NCBI RefSeq assembly: GCF_014256275.1
Contig: NZ_JACCFE010000002.1
Span: 5,808,001 to 5,872,000, forward strand
Source of the DNA: Rhodococcus sp. 4CII
GTDB taxonomy: Bacteria > Actinomycetota > Actinomycetes > Mycobacteriales > Mycobacteriaceae
Direction of reading: 5' to 3'
DNA length: 64,000 bases
The position numbers and the translations under genes were made by a program. The notes below the pieces were generated by a model. That model was not told the origin of the DNA, searched no databases, and saw only the letters and a program-made list of their open reading frames with translations. Below are positions 53,374 through 61,877 of this stretch, piece by piece. Position 1 is the stretch's first letter. The number at the start of each line of letters is the position of its first letter.

Positions 53374-53794
53374 CCGACTGTCTCCTCGCGATACTCGCCG
53401 AATAGGGTTCCGTGCTGGGCGCACGGGTGGCGTCGGCGAGAGGATCACGGCAGAGAACCGGCCCCGTACCGATGCGCCGGTGAGGCAGACGTCGTTGTCT
53501 GAAATGCGGACTTTGGCATGTCCACGCGAAACCGCAGATTAGCGGAGGCTAAGTCTTTACTGCAAGCTGCTCGATCCGTGGCCGACGAGCGGTACCAAAT
53601 CCGCGCCGAGCGTGCAGGCGGAACGTGCAGTCGCGAACATCACACCTGGCCAGGCCGGTAAACGTGCATGACCCGGTCGCCCGCCGAACGATCGTTCGGA
53701 CTGACCGGTCCGTAGCTGCGCGGCGGCTGGTCGGATGCGGACACTCTCGCGTGTGCGGGTGACGATCCCGTGGGCGTCTGTTGGGGGTGTGGTC
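53374..53794 (-). promoter_or_regulatory. Glutamate synthase upstream region and promoter
   Basis: On the minus strand there is -35 TTGCAG (53565-53560), an 18-base spacer and -10 TAATCT (53541-53536). The inverted repeat TTAGC-GGAG-GCTAA (53539-53552) lies in the spacer and touches the -10, so it is a candidate repressor site. The leader to the TTG start is about 155 bases. I see no gene in the remaining 230 bases before the next stop. Confidence 0.5.
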
Positions 53795-54190
53795 TCAGTC
53801 GGTGAGATCGATCCGGACCGTCAGGAGGTCGGTGCCGACGGCCTGAACGGCGAGACTGTTCATCCGCGGCAGCTGCGCCAGCCGCGCGCGGGCATCGTCG
53901 TCGGGCAGTAACGTTGCCGTGCCTGCGTGCCATCTGCCGTGGATCCGCAGGCGAACGGCACTGTTCGCACGAATGTTGCGGATGTAGTTCGACCGCTCAC
54001 CGAACTCGGACACCAGAAAGAACTCGGTGCCCGTGCGCCGGCCCCCGATCGGGGTGAGGCGGGGCTGCCCGCTCACGCGTCCGGTGGTTTCGAGGAGGGT
54101 TTGGCTCGACAATCTGGAGGTGAGCGGGTTGGCGACGTGCCGCTGGAATTGGGTGACGATCCGATGTTTGATCGCGTCGAAGTCCGGCAT
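53795..54190 (-). CDS. Ddn-family deazaflavin (F420)-dependent nitroreductase-like protein
   Basis: The 131-residue split-barrel protein has the family tracts LLETTGRVSGQPRLTPIGGRR (about 33-53), FFLVSEFGERSNYIRNIRAN and VRLRIHGRW. Relatives reduce quinones or nitro compounds with F420H2. The gene is 43 bases downstream of the symporter on the same strand. Confidence 0.85.
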   Translation of the reverse strand: MPDFDAIKHRIVTQFQRHVANPLTSRLSSQTLLETTGRVSGQPRLTPIGGRRTGTEFFLVSEFGERSNYIRNIRANSAVRLRIHGRWHAGTATLLPDDDARARLAQLPRMNSLAVQAVGTDLLTVRIDLTD

Positions 54191-54233
54191 GACGACAGCC
54201 TCCCACGTGCGGAAGGCTGCCGTCGCGCATTCG

Positions 54234-55616
54234 CTACGCCGCGGCGACGGTCTCGTCGTCGTCGACGAACGGGTCGCCGGTCCGCTCCGCGTTGTAGCGG
54301 GTCTCGTCGAGGATGCCTTCCCGCTTCGCGACGAGGGTCGGGACGAGCGCCTGGCCGGTGACGTTCACCGCGGTGCGGCCCATGTCCACGATCGGTTCGA
54401 CCGCGAGCAGCAGGCCCACGCCGGCGAGCGGGAGTCCCAGCGTCGACAGCGTGAGCGTCAGCATGACCGTGGCGCCGGTGGTTCCCGCGGTGGCCGCGGA
54501 CCCGATGACCGAGACGACGATGATCAGGAGGTAGTCGGTGAACGACAAAGGCACACCGTAGAACTCGGCGACGAAGATGGCTGCGATCGCCGGGTAGACG
54601 GCAGCACATCCGTCCATCTTGGTGGTCGACCCGAGCGGCACCGCGAACGACGCGTACTCGCGGGGGACACCCAGATTGCGTTCGGTGACCCGCTCGGTGA
54701 GGGGCAGCGTGCCGATCGACGACCGGGACACGAATCCGAGCTGTGTCGCCGGCCAGACGCCGGAGTAGAAGGCGCGCACCGACAGTCCGTGCGCGCGGAT
54801 CAGCACGGGGTAGACGACGAGGAACACGATGGCCAGGCCGATGTACACGGCGGCGGTGAACCAGCCGAGCGAACCGATGGCGTCCCACCCGTAGGTGGCG
54901 ACGGCGTTCGCGATCAGTGCGGCGGTGCCGATCGGTGCGAGGCGGATGATCCACCACAGCACCTTCTGCACGATGGCCAGCAGCGACGCGTTGAACTGCA
55001 GGAACGGTTCGGCCTTGGCCCCGACCTTCAGCGCGGCGATGCCGATCGCGGCCGCGACGACGAGCAACTGCAGCACGTTGAAACTCAGCGACGTGCTGGC
55101 TGCGCCTTCGGTGAGGGTGGTCTTCGCGTTCAGGCCGAGGAAGTTGCTGGGCACCAGGCCGGTGACGAACGCCCACCACGAACCGGTGGTGGAAGGTTCC
55201 TTCCCCGCGCCGGTGACAGTCGTGTGCGAGCCCGGTTGCGTGACGAGTCCGATCACGATCCCGATGACGACGGCGATGAACGCGGTGATCGCGAACCACA
55301 GCAGCGTCTGGACGGCGAGGCGCGCGGCATTGGCCACCTCACGCAGATTGGCGATCGAGCTGACGATGGCCGTGAACACCAGCGGGATCACCGCGACGGT
55401 CAGCAGTTTCACGTAACTCGAGCCGACGGTGTGGACGGTGCCGACGAGCCAGTTCTCGTTGCCGTCGGCGGCGACGGGCATCGCGCGGGCGACGAGTCCG
55501 AGAACGACGCCGACGACGAGTCCGGTGACGATCTGGGGGCCGAACGCTGTGGCCCACTGGGGAAGTCGGCGCCGGGAGGTGGTCTCGGCGCGCGTGGGCA
55601 GCGCGGTATCGGGCAT
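54234..55616 (-). CDS. Dicarboxylate/amino-acid:cation symporter (DAACS), candidate cystine carrier
   Basis: The 460-residue protein has eight helices and two re-entrant loops. It has the DAACS features of the serine-rich loop SRSSIGTLPLTE (about 291-302), the cation-site tract GSTTKMDGCAAVYPAIAAIF and the SAATAGTTGATVM loop. The family carries glutamate, C4-dicarboxylates or, in TcyP, cystine. The gene follows a leader peptide of the actinobacterial sulfur/cysteine type, which favours cystine or another sulfur substrate. The substrate remains an inference. Confidence 0.88.
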   Translation of the reverse strand: MPDTALPTRAETTSRRRLPQWATAFGPQIVTGLVVGVVLGLVARAMPVAADGNENWLVGTVHTVGSSYVKLLTVAVIPLVFTAIVSSIANLREVANAARLAVQTLLWFAITAFIAVVIGIVIGLVTQPGSHTTVTGAGKEPSTTGSWWAFVTGLVPSNFLGLNAKTTLTEGAASTSLSFNVLQLLVVAAAIGIAALKVGAKAEPFLQFNASLLAIVQKVLWWIIRLAPIGTAALIANAVATYGWDAIGSLGWFTAAVYIGLAIVFLVVYPVLIRAHGLSVRAFYSGVWPATQLGFVSRSSIGTLPLTERVTERNLGVPREYASFAVPLGSTTKMDGCAAVYPAIAAIFVAEFYGVPLSFTDYLLIIVVSVIGSAATAGTTGATVMLTLTLSTLGLPLAGVGLLLAVEPIVDMGRTAVNVTGQALVPTLVAKREGILDETRYNAERTGDPFVDDDETVAAA

Positions 55617-55697
55617 GGGTGTGCCTTTCGCATGGGGCCGTGGACGTCGCCCGGTGGGGCGGATACGGCGACAGAGAGTCCTGAGTGAAAAGGTGCG

Positions 55698-55772
55698 TCA
55701 GCGCGAGCGCGGACAGATGGCGCTCGCCTGGAGGCGGAGGTCGACGTAACGTCGAGAGGTCAGGAACAACAC
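55698..55772 (-). CDS. Cysteine-type attenuation leader peptide
   Basis: The 24-codon frame VLFLTSRRYVDLRLQASAIC-PRSR starts at GTG 55772 and stops 82 bases before the symporter. It matches the pattern L(T/V)xR(R/H)(H/Y)VDL-x-R-x-A(S)A-x-C of short leader peptides found before sulfur-metabolism genes in actinobacteria. The only Cys codon is the fifth from the end, inside a hairpin loop. A ribosome waiting at that codon could change the RNA fold and so control the symporter. The start codon is uncertain; a purine-rich GGGAG lies 13 bases upstream. Confidence 0.75.
   Translation of the reverse strand: MLFLTSRRYVDLRLQASAICPRSR
55703..55727 (-). promoter_or_regulatory. Hairpin over the leader's cysteine codon
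   Basis: On the minus strand GCGAGCGC and GCGCTCGC form a perfect 8-bp stem with a 9-base loop (CATCTGTCC) that includes the TGT Cys codon. A second pairing, GTCGCC with GGCGAC, lies between the leader and the symporter start (about 55634-55670). Mutually exclusive folding typical of attenuation is likely but not modelled. Confidence 0.6.
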
Positions 55773-55806
55773 TGCGGGAACAATACTCCCGGTGGTGGCA
55801 GCCTGA

Positions 55807-56793
55807 TTACTGCGGTGCCGCCTCGTCCGGATACCAGCGCCGGTAGACGTCGGGGTGGGCGCGGGTGCGGCTCTTCCACGCGTTCTCGCCGTACGTGCGG
55901 TACAGCGGATTCGCCGGATCGAGTTCGATGCCACGGGCGCGGGCGGCCAGGTGCGGCGGCAACTCGATGGTCGGAACTGTGGCGTCGAGTGCGGGATTGA
56001 GGAAGTACGGCAGCGACAGTCGCTCGGGCGCGCCCGCGGGGGTGAGCACCCGGTGCCGGGTGGCTCGCAGGTATCCGCCGGTGGCGACCTCGAGCAGTTC
56101 GCCGATGTTCACCACGAACGAGCCTGCCCGGGCGGGCGCGTCGATCCAGTCGCCGTCCTCGGTCTCCACCTGCAGTCCCGACGACCCCGGTTCGAGGAGC
56201 AGCATCGTCAGCACGCCCGAGTCCTTGTGGGCGCCCACTCCTTGTTCCCCGGTGTGGTCTGCGCTCGGCCGTTCCGGATAGCGGACGACCTTGATGAGCG
56301 TGGCGGGGGCGTGCGCGAAGGCGTCGTCGAACGTGGCCGGGTCTGCGTCGAGCGATGCGGCCCAGTGCCGGAGCAGTCGCATCCCGACGTCGGCGAGGGC
56401 GGCGTCGAGGGCCTCGATCGTCTTCTCGAGGTCGGGCAGGTCGGCGGGCCACTGATTGGGACCCTGCAGCCGCAGGTAGTCGGCGGCGCCGGGGATCGGC
56501 TGCCGTTCGGGACCGATATCGATCTGTTCGCGCCAGTCGGTCTCGCCGTTGGTGAGTTCACCGCCCACGCGGTTGTAGCCGCGGAAGTGCGGGCTGTTGA
56601 GCATCGCGATCGACTGTTTGGAGTCCTCGGACAGTGCGAAGAACTCCCGCGCGACCGTGAACACGCGGTCGAGCAGGTCCCGGTCGACGCCGTGCCCGTC
56701 GAGGTAGAAGAAGCCCACGTGATGGGTGATCTCCCGCAGCCGTTCCCGCCCGGCCGGTGTGTCCAGTTCGGCGAGATCGATGACGGGGAGCAT
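55807..56793 (-). CDS. 2-oxoglutarate/Fe(II) oxygenase (isopenicillin-N-synthase-like)
   Basis: The 328-residue protein has the N-terminal DIOX_N domain (LPVIDLAELDTPAGRERL; GFFYLDGHGVD) and a 2OG oxygenase core. Iron ligands are His and Asp in GAHKDSGVLTML and His in ATRHRVLTP; the 2OG-binding Arg is in RLSLPYF. Bacterial members act on small molecules such as amino-acid derivatives or form ethylene. The substrate is unknown. It lies between the leader peptide and the amine locus on the same strand. Confidence 0.88.
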   Translation of the reverse strand: MLPVIDLAELDTPAGRERLREITHHVGFFYLDGHGVDRDLLDRVFTVAREFFALSEDSKQSIAMLNSPHFRGYNRVGGELTNGETDWREQIDIGPERQPIPGAADYLRLQGPNQWPADLPDLEKTIEALDAALADVGMRLLRHWAASLDADPATFDDAFAHAPATLIKVVRYPERPSADHTGEQGVGAHKDSGVLTMLLLEPGSSGLQVETEDGDWIDAPARAGSFVVNIGELLEVATGGYLRATRHRVLTPAGAPERLSLPYFLNPALDATVPTIELPPHLAARARGIELDPANPLYRTYGENAWKSRTRAHPDVYRRWYPDEAAPQ

Positions 56794-56824
56794 TCCTCCA
56801 CCGTATCCCCGGGTGGACGCGGTG

Positions 56825-56971
56825 TCAGGTGTCGCGGCGGCGCTCGAGCAGGACGCTGTCGTGCCAGACGCCGTCGATCTGCGCGAGCCGCTCCCGGACC
56901 CCGACGGTCCGGTAGCCGACCGCGTGGTGCAGCGCGATGGACCCGGTGTTCACGGGGTGCCACGATTCGAG
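56825..56971 (-). pseudogene. C-terminal fragment of a GNAT acetyltransferase
   Basis: A 48-residue frame ending ERRRDT reads NTGSIALHHAVGYRTVGVRE, then LAQIDGVWHDSVLLE. This is the closing motif of phosphinothricin-type N-acetyltransferases (N-x-x-S-x-x-L-H-x-x-x-G-[FY], then GxWxDxxLLE). The N-terminal two thirds of the domain is absent; the frame is cut by the terminator hairpin of the aldehyde dehydrogenase gene. It is a gene remnant. Confidence 0.7.
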
Positions 56972-57021
56972 GGCGAATGTACCCCTGGGTGCGCCTGGGG
57001 CGCCGAACGGTACATTCGCCC
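56971..57021 (-). terminator. Large hairpin after the aldehyde dehydrogenase gene
   Basis: GGGCGAATGTACC (56971-56983) and GGTACATTCGCCC (57009-57021) are perfect 13-base arms around a 25-base GC-rich loop that can itself fold (GGTGCGCC/GGCGCC). It begins 11 bases past the aldehyde dehydrogenase stop, so a terminator role is likely. There is no strong T-run. Confidence 0.7.
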
Positions 57022-57031
57022 GCCGGCCTCG

Positions 57032-58534
57032 CTACGGCCGCAGCCGGATCCACGTGGTCTTGAGCCCGGTGTACTTGTCCATCGCGTGCAGCGACAGGTC
57101 GCGGCCGAACCCGGACTGTTTGAACCCGCCGAACGGGGTCTGCGCGCTGATGGCGTCGACGGTGTTGACCGACACGGTCCCGACCCGCAGTGCGGAGGAG
57201 ACGCGGTGCGCCCGGTTCAGGTTCTCGGTCCACACCGAGGCGGCCAGACCGTAGATGCTGTCGTTACCCATGCGGATCGCCTCCGCCTCGTCGGTGAACG
57301 TCTGGACGGTGAGGACCGGCCCGAACACCTCCTGCGTCACCACCTCGGCGGTCGGTGCGACGTCGGTGAAGATCGTCGGTTCGACGAAGCACCCCCGGCC
57401 GCCGACGGTGGTCCGGTTGCCGCCCAGCAACACCCGGCCCTCCGAATGGGCCCGGTCGATGAACCCGGCGACGCTGCGAGCGTGGTTCTCGTCGACGATC
57501 GCGCCCAGCGTCGACGCGGGATCGAGTGGATTGCCGGGGCGGATCGACGACGCCCGGCGGACGAGGGCGTCGATCACCTGTTCGGCGACCGACGCGTCCA
57601 CCAGCAACCGGGAATTCGCCGAGCACACCGCGCCCTGGTTGTAGAACGCGCCGAACACCGCCTTCTCCACCGCCTCGTCGAGATCGGCGTCCGCGAAGAC
57701 CAGGTTGGGGCTCTTGCCTCCGCATTCGAGCCAGACCTGTTTCAGATTCGAGTCCGCCGCGTATCGGAGGAACCGCTTCCCGGTCGCGGTCGAGCCGGTG
57801 AAGGCGACGACGTCGACACCGGGATGCAGACCCAGCGCCGCCCCGGCGGTGGCGCCCGATCCCGGGACGACGGCCAGGACGCCGTCGGGCAGCCCCGCCT
57901 CGGCCGCCAGTTCGGCCAGTCGCAGCACCGACAGCGGCGCCTGCTCGGCGGGCTTGAGAACGACACTGTTGCCCGCGGCCAGGGCCGGCGCCAGCTTCCA
58001 CACCGCGAGGTCGAGCGGGAAGTTCCACGGGACCACTGCCCCGACGACGCCGAGCGGTTCGCGGGAGACCAGCGCGAGACTCCCGGGATCGGTGGGCGCG
58101 ATCTCCCCGCCGACCTTGTCGAGGGCCTCCGCATAGAACCTGAAAAGCTCGGCGGCCGAGGGGACGTCGACGGTCAGCGCCTCCACGACCAGCTTGCCCA
58201 TGTCGAGGGAGTCGAGCAGGGCGAGCTCGTGGCGGTGTTCGAGGATCAGCTCGGCGAGCCGGAGCAGAACCCGTTTGCGGTGCGACGCCGGGCTGCGCGA
58301 CCAGATTCCCGAGTCGAACGCCTCCCGCGCCGACCGGACCGCCACGTCGACGTCGGCGGCGCCCGCGGCGGACACCCGCGCGAGTAGTTCGCCGGTCGCC
58401 GGATTGATCGAATCGAACGTCTCGTCCGATTTCGCGGGACGGAACGCCCCGCCGATGAACAGTTCGCGGCGCGGCGTGATCGTCGCGGCGAGCGCTGTCC
58501 AGTCGTCGAGTGTGGTCGGATCAGGCATCGTCAT
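57032..58534 (-). CDS. Aldehyde dehydrogenase (PuuC-like)
   Basis: This 500-residue NAD(P)-dependent enzyme has the catalytic Glu in VWLECGGKSPN and the catalytic Cys in NQGAVCSANSRL. It also has the cofactor tract VVPWNFPLDLAVWKLAPALAAG and the C-terminal GGFKQSGFGRDLS. Close relatives oxidise aldehydes from polyamines and other amines. As last gene of the operon with the amine dehydrogenase at 58933, it should oxidise the aldehyde formed by oxidative deamination; imidazole acetaldehyde if the substrate is histamine (inference). Confidence 0.9.
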   Translation of the reverse strand: MTMPDPTTLDDWTALAATITPRRELFIGGAFRPAKSDETFDSINPATGELLARVSAAGAADVDVAVRSAREAFDSGIWSRSPASHRKRVLLRLAELILEHRHELALLDSLDMGKLVVEALTVDVPSAAELFRFYAEALDKVGGEIAPTDPGSLALVSREPLGVVGAVVPWNFPLDLAVWKLAPALAAGNSVVLKPAEQAPLSVLRLAELAAEAGLPDGVLAVVPGSGATAGAALGLHPGVDVVAFTGSTATGKRFLRYAADSNLKQVWLECGGKSPNLVFADADLDEAVEKAVFGAFYNQGAVCSANSRLLVDASVAEQVIDALVRRASSIRPGNPLDPASTLGAIVDENHARSVAGFIDRAHSEGRVLLGGNRTTVGGRGCFVEPTIFTDVAPTAEVVTQEVFGPVLTVQTFTDEAEAIRMGNDSIYGLAASVWTENLNRAHRVSSALRVGTVSVNTVDAISAQTPFGGFKQSGFGRDLSLHAMDKYTGLKTTWIRLRP

Positions 58535-58555
58535 CCTCGTGCTCGAAAGTGGTGG

Positions 58556-58921
58556 TCAGGGAACGTAGATGGCGAACTGCTTGAGCAGCGGTTCGTCGAC
58601 GCGGTACTCCCCGCGCCAGCCCCTGGTCAGGGTGAATGCGTCGCCGGGGCCGAAGGTGTGCGAGGTGCCGTCGTCCGCGGTGAGCGTCACCGACCCTTCC
58701 AGCACACGGGTGTATTCGTCGCCGGGATAGGACTCGATGTACTCGCGATACGGCTGCGCGCGCCACGAGCCGACAGTGAACTTGTCGTCCCCGCTGCTCA
58801 GGTGGACCATCTCGTGTTCGTGCGGATCGCCCGCTCGCAGCGTCTCCGCGGTGACGTACGCGCTGGGCGTCATCGCCGCGACGTTCTCGGCGCCGGTGGG
58901 GATCGGGTGTACTGCGGTCAT
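58556..58921 (-). CDS. Cupin-domain protein (ethanolamine-utilisation EutQ-like)
   Basis: The 121-residue single cupin has YPGDEYTRVLEGSVTLTADDG (about 65-85) and FGPGDAFTLTRGWRGEYRV, the DUF861/EutQ-like form common beside amine and aldehyde genes. It is 11 bases downstream of the amine dehydrogenase and 21 bases before the aldehyde dehydrogenase, so it is in the operon. Its activity is unknown; binding of an acid or sugar-acid type ligand has been seen in relatives. Confidence 0.85.
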   Translation of the reverse strand: MTAVHPIPTGAENVAAMTPSAYVTAETLRAGDPHEHEMVHLSSGDDKFTVGSWRAQPYREYIESYPGDEYTRVLEGSVTLTADDGTSHTFGPGDAFTLTRGWRGEYRVDEPLLKQFAIYVP

Positions 58922-58932
58922 GGTTGGTCTCC

Positions 58933-61050
58933 TCAGTTCTGTGCGTTGACGAGCGGGGGGACGGACAGTGTGTGGACAGGTTCGATGGACAGCCCGGTGA
59001 CTTCCCTGCGGAACGCGACCGGACCCGGGGCCGGCGGTTCCTCCAGTTCCTCGGCGTACCGGTGCCCGGACCAGACCGCGGCCGCGATGGTGGACGGCGC
59101 CCAGGCGTCGCCGATGCCGCGGACGCTGCGCAGGTCGGCGCCGGCCCATTCGGGTTCCCGCGACTGCAGTTCGTGGAACAGCGCATCGTGCGGGAGCCGG
59201 GCGGTGACGAGGACGACGCTGTCCGCGTCGACGAACTGCTCGTCGCCGGTGAACGCGCACACGGTGCGCACGCCCTGGGCGGTGACCTCGGTGACGGCGC
59301 GATTGACCTGAACGTGTACCCCGGCGTTGATGATTCGCTTACGGATGCGGACCACTTCCATGGTGTTCGTCGTCCACTGCGACACGTGCGCGGCGGGAGT
59401 GATCAGGGTGACGTCGAATCCCTCCTTCGCCAGGAGTTCGGCGACGACCGCCCCGAGGTAGTAGTGGTCGTCGTCGAAGAGCACCACCTTGTTGCCCGCC
59501 GGTCGTAGCCCCGCCATCACGTCGTCCGGTGTCAGGACGTCGGCGTGCGCGTCGACGGGAACGGCGTGGGTGTGCCACCGGCCGACACCGTCGCGGCGCC
59601 AACTGGAACCGGTGGCGACGACCACGTGGTGGAAGTCGTTGTCGATGACGTCGTCGGCGGTCATCTCACTCTCCATGAACACGTCGACGTCGGCGAGCTT
59701 GCGGAGTTGCTGCTCGCGGTAGTCGACCACGCGGATCCATGCGGACAACCCCGGCAGCTTCGACTCCCGGGTCACCCGGCCACCGAGTTGCCTGCTCGCC
59801 TCGGCGAGGCTCACGGTGTAGCCGCGTTGCCCGAGGGCGCGTGCGGCCTCGAGTCCGGCGGGACCCGCGCCGACCACGAGCACGTTCGACTCGCTCGACC
59901 GGACCTTGATCCGCTCCGGGTGCCACCCGCGACGGAACTCCTCACCCATCGTCGGATTCTGGGTGCAGCGGATCGGCGACATCGTGAAGTCACCGGACAC
60001 GCAGATGTTGCAGCCGATGCATTCCCGGATGTCCTCGAGATTCCCTTCCTCGATCTTGCGCGGCAGGAACGGGTCGGCGATCGACGGGCGGGCCGCCCCG
60101 ATGAAGTCGAGGATGCCGCCCTTGACCTGGTGCAGCATCGTGTCGGGCGAGGTGAAGCGGCCGACACCGACGACGGGTTTGGTGGTGAGCTGCTTCAGTC
60201 CCCGAACGTACGGTTCCTGCTCCGCCTCCGGTCCGAACCGCGAGGTGACGGAGTCGTCCTCCCAGCTGCCGAGCACGAAGTCCCACAGGTCCGGGGTCTC
60301 GCCGAGCAGACCGATCACGTCCTCGATCTCGCTGCGGGTGATTCCCTCGTCGCCGAGGAGTTCGTCGACGGAGATGCGGCACGCGACCGCGGCCTTGCCG
60401 TCCGCGACCTCGCGTGAATCCTCGAGGATCTCGCGGAGCAGGCGCACGCGGTTGGTCAGGCTGCCGCCGTACTCGTCCGTCCGGTTGTTGTAGCGACGGG
60501 ACAGAAAGTGGTGCAGGCCGCCGATCGCGTGCCCGGCGTACACGTAGACGATGTCGTATTCGGCTTTCAGCGACCGGCGCACCGCTTCCTTGTGCCAATG
60601 CCGGAGGTCGGCGATGTCCGACTTGGTCATCGCCCTGGCCTGGACGGGGTCGTAGTTCCAGGAGACGACCGGCAGATTCTGCGGGCCGAGCGGGGTCTCG
60701 CGGCTGATCAGGTTGGGGCTGTTCAGGCCGTTGTGGGCGAGTTCGATGCCGGCGAGGGAGCCGCCCTCGTGGATCTTCTCGGAGATTCTGGTGAGGGCCG
60801 GCAGGTCCTGGTCGTCCCACAGGCGCAGTTCGATGAACGGGCCGATGTCCGAGGTGGGGTGGATCTCGACCTGCTCGGTGCAGACGACCGCCCAGCCGCC
60901 CTCGGCCTTGACTCGCCGCATGTAGGCCTCGCCGGAGGGGTCGCGGTAGCCCATGCCGTTGCAGTGGGGGACTTGGAAGAACCGGTTGCGGGCGGTGACC
61001 GGTCCGATCTTGACCGGTTCGAAAAGGATGTCGTATCGCGGATCACGCAC
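58933..61050 (-). CDS. TMADH-family amine dehydrogenase, histamine-dehydrogenase-like
   Basis: The 705-residue protein matches trimethylamine dehydrogenase over its length: an FMN barrel, a 4Fe-4S site and two nucleotide domains (NVLVVGAGPAGLEAARALG). Cys30 in FQVPHCNG is the residue that makes 6-S-cysteinyl-FMN. The 4Fe-4S ligands are Cys343, 346, 349 and 361 (CIGCNIC, then CTQN). The aromatic bowl of TMADH is changed: Tyr60 is Gln60 and Trp355 is Asp353. The second change is found, to my knowledge, in histamine dehydrogenase. It should deaminate a primary amine and pass electrons to an ETF or similar carrier. GTG 61050 follows AGGAA and gives TMADH-like numbering. Confidence 0.88.
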   Translation of the reverse strand: MRDPRYDILFEPVKIGPVTARNRFFQVPHCNGMGYRDPSGEAYMRRVKAEGGWAVVCTEQVEIHPTSDIGPFIELRLWDDQDLPALTRISEKIHEGGSLAGIELAHNGLNSPNLISRETPLGPQNLPVVSWNYDPVQARAMTKSDIADLRHWHKEAVRRSLKAEYDIVYVYAGHAIGGLHHFLSRRYNNRTDEYGGSLTNRVRLLREILEDSREVADGKAAVACRISVDELLGDEGITRSEIEDVIGLLGETPDLWDFVLGSWEDDSVTSRFGPEAEQEPYVRGLKQLTTKPVVGVGRFTSPDTMLHQVKGGILDFIGAARPSIADPFLPRKIEEGNLEDIRECIGCNICVSGDFTMSPIRCTQNPTMGEEFRRGWHPERIKVRSSESNVLVVGAGPAGLEAARALGQRGYTVSLAEASRQLGGRVTRESKLPGLSAWIRVVDYREQQLRKLADVDVFMESEMTADDVIDNDFHHVVVATGSSWRRDGVGRWHTHAVPVDAHADVLTPDDVMAGLRPAGNKVVLFDDDHYYLGAVVAELLAKEGFDVTLITPAAHVSQWTTNTMEVVRIRKRIINAGVHVQVNRAVTEVTAQGVRTVCAFTGDEQFVDADSVVLVTARLPHDALFHELQSREPEWAGADLRSVRGIGDAWAPSTIAAAVWSGHRYAEELEEPPAPGPVAFRREVTGLSIEPVHTLSVPPLVNAQN

Positions 61051-61144
61051 GGTGGGTTCCTGACTGGAGACGGAGAGTGGGCTCGCTGTGGCGGCCTGCG
61101 CACTCGGCTGGCTGGCCGTGCCACTGTCGCCGAGACGACGATTC

Positions 61145-61162
61145 TTTGAGATCTTTCTCAAA
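61145..61162. promoter_or_regulatory. Inverted repeat in the amine dehydrogenase leader
   Basis: TTTGAG-ATCTTT-CTCAAA has perfect 6-base arms and lies about 95 bases before the dehydrogenase start, between it and the TetR palindrome. It may be a second regulator site. Confidence 0.35.
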
Positions 61163-61228
61163 TAATTACCGATCCAGTGGGGAAAGTCCAGGCTCAGTCG
61201 GCGAAATACCGCCCCGATCGCTACTTGT

Positions 61229-61251
61229 TTATTGATGAAGTTCATCAATAA
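61229..61251. promoter_or_regulatory. 23-bp palindromic operator at the TetR start
   Basis: Perfect arms TTATTGATGAA and TTCATCAATAA flank one central G. The last base is the A of the possible ATG at 61251. The size suits a TetR dimer site and the place suits control of both the TetR gene and the divergent amine dehydrogenase operon. Confidence 0.7.
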
Positions 61252-61877
61252 TGGTTGTCATGGCACGTCCGAAGCGGCAGGGAGTCCGGCGCAGTGAGAT
61301 GGTCTCGGCGGCCACCACCGCGATCACCAAGCGCGGCATGACCGGGCTGCGCATCAAGGACGTCGCGGAGGAGGCGGGCCTGTCGGCGGGTCTGGTCAGC
61401 TACTACTACCCGTCACTCGACGATCTGCTCGTCGAAGTGCACGAGCACGCAGTCGACAGGTTCTACCGGCGCAGGCACGACGCGGTGCAGGACCTCGTCG
61501 ATCCGGTCGAGCGGCTGCGCACGACGGTGCGCCTGGGCATTCCCGACGCCGCCGACGATCCGTTGTGCACGGTCCTCTACGAGCTGCATCTTCACGCGAG
61601 CCGCAACGCGACGCACTCCGCACTGCTGTCGACGCTGTTCGATCTGGAGGTGTCGCTGTACAGCACCGTGCTCGAGATCGGCCGGTCCCAGGGCGTGTTC
61701 GCGCCGTCGATGCCCACCGAGGAGATCGCCCGCACCGCAGTGAGCCTCGAGGACGCCTACGGCCTCCACATCATCGCGCGGAACCGGCGCGTCGAGCCGT
61801 GGACCGCACGTAACAGCGTCCTTCGCTACCTCGAAGCCGTGCTGTCGTGTTCCATCGCCGAGTTCGCCGCGGACTAG
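61251..61877 (+). CDS. TetR-family transcriptional regulator
   Basis: The 208-residue protein has an N-terminal helix-turn-helix (residues about 15-60, IKDVAEEAGLSAGLVSYYYPS) and a helical ligand domain of the BetI/TetR_C_6 kind. It is divergent from the amine dehydrogenase operon. Two starts are possible: ATG 61251, directly at the palindrome and without a ribosome site (leaderless), and ATG 61260 (MARPKRQG). The HTH resembles BetI-type regulators of amine and choline genes. The APC permease downstream may also be its target. Confidence 0.88.
   Translation: MVVMARPKRQGVRRSEMVSAATTAITKRGMTGLRIKDVAEEAGLSAGLVSYYYPSLDDLLVEVHEHAVDRFYRRRHDAVQDLVDPVERLRTTVRLGIPDAADDPLCTVLYELHLHASRNATHSALLSTLFDLEVSLYSTVLEIGRSQGVFAPSMPTEEIARTAVSLEDAYGLHIIARNRRVEPWTARNSVLRYLEAVLSCSIAEFAAD

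Noticed and set aside
58933..61050. Calling the dehydrogenase trimethylamine dehydrogenase
   Set aside because: Although the fold and cofactor residues match, two of the three aromatic pocket residues that hold trimethylamine are replaced (Tyr60 to Gln, Trp355 to Asp).
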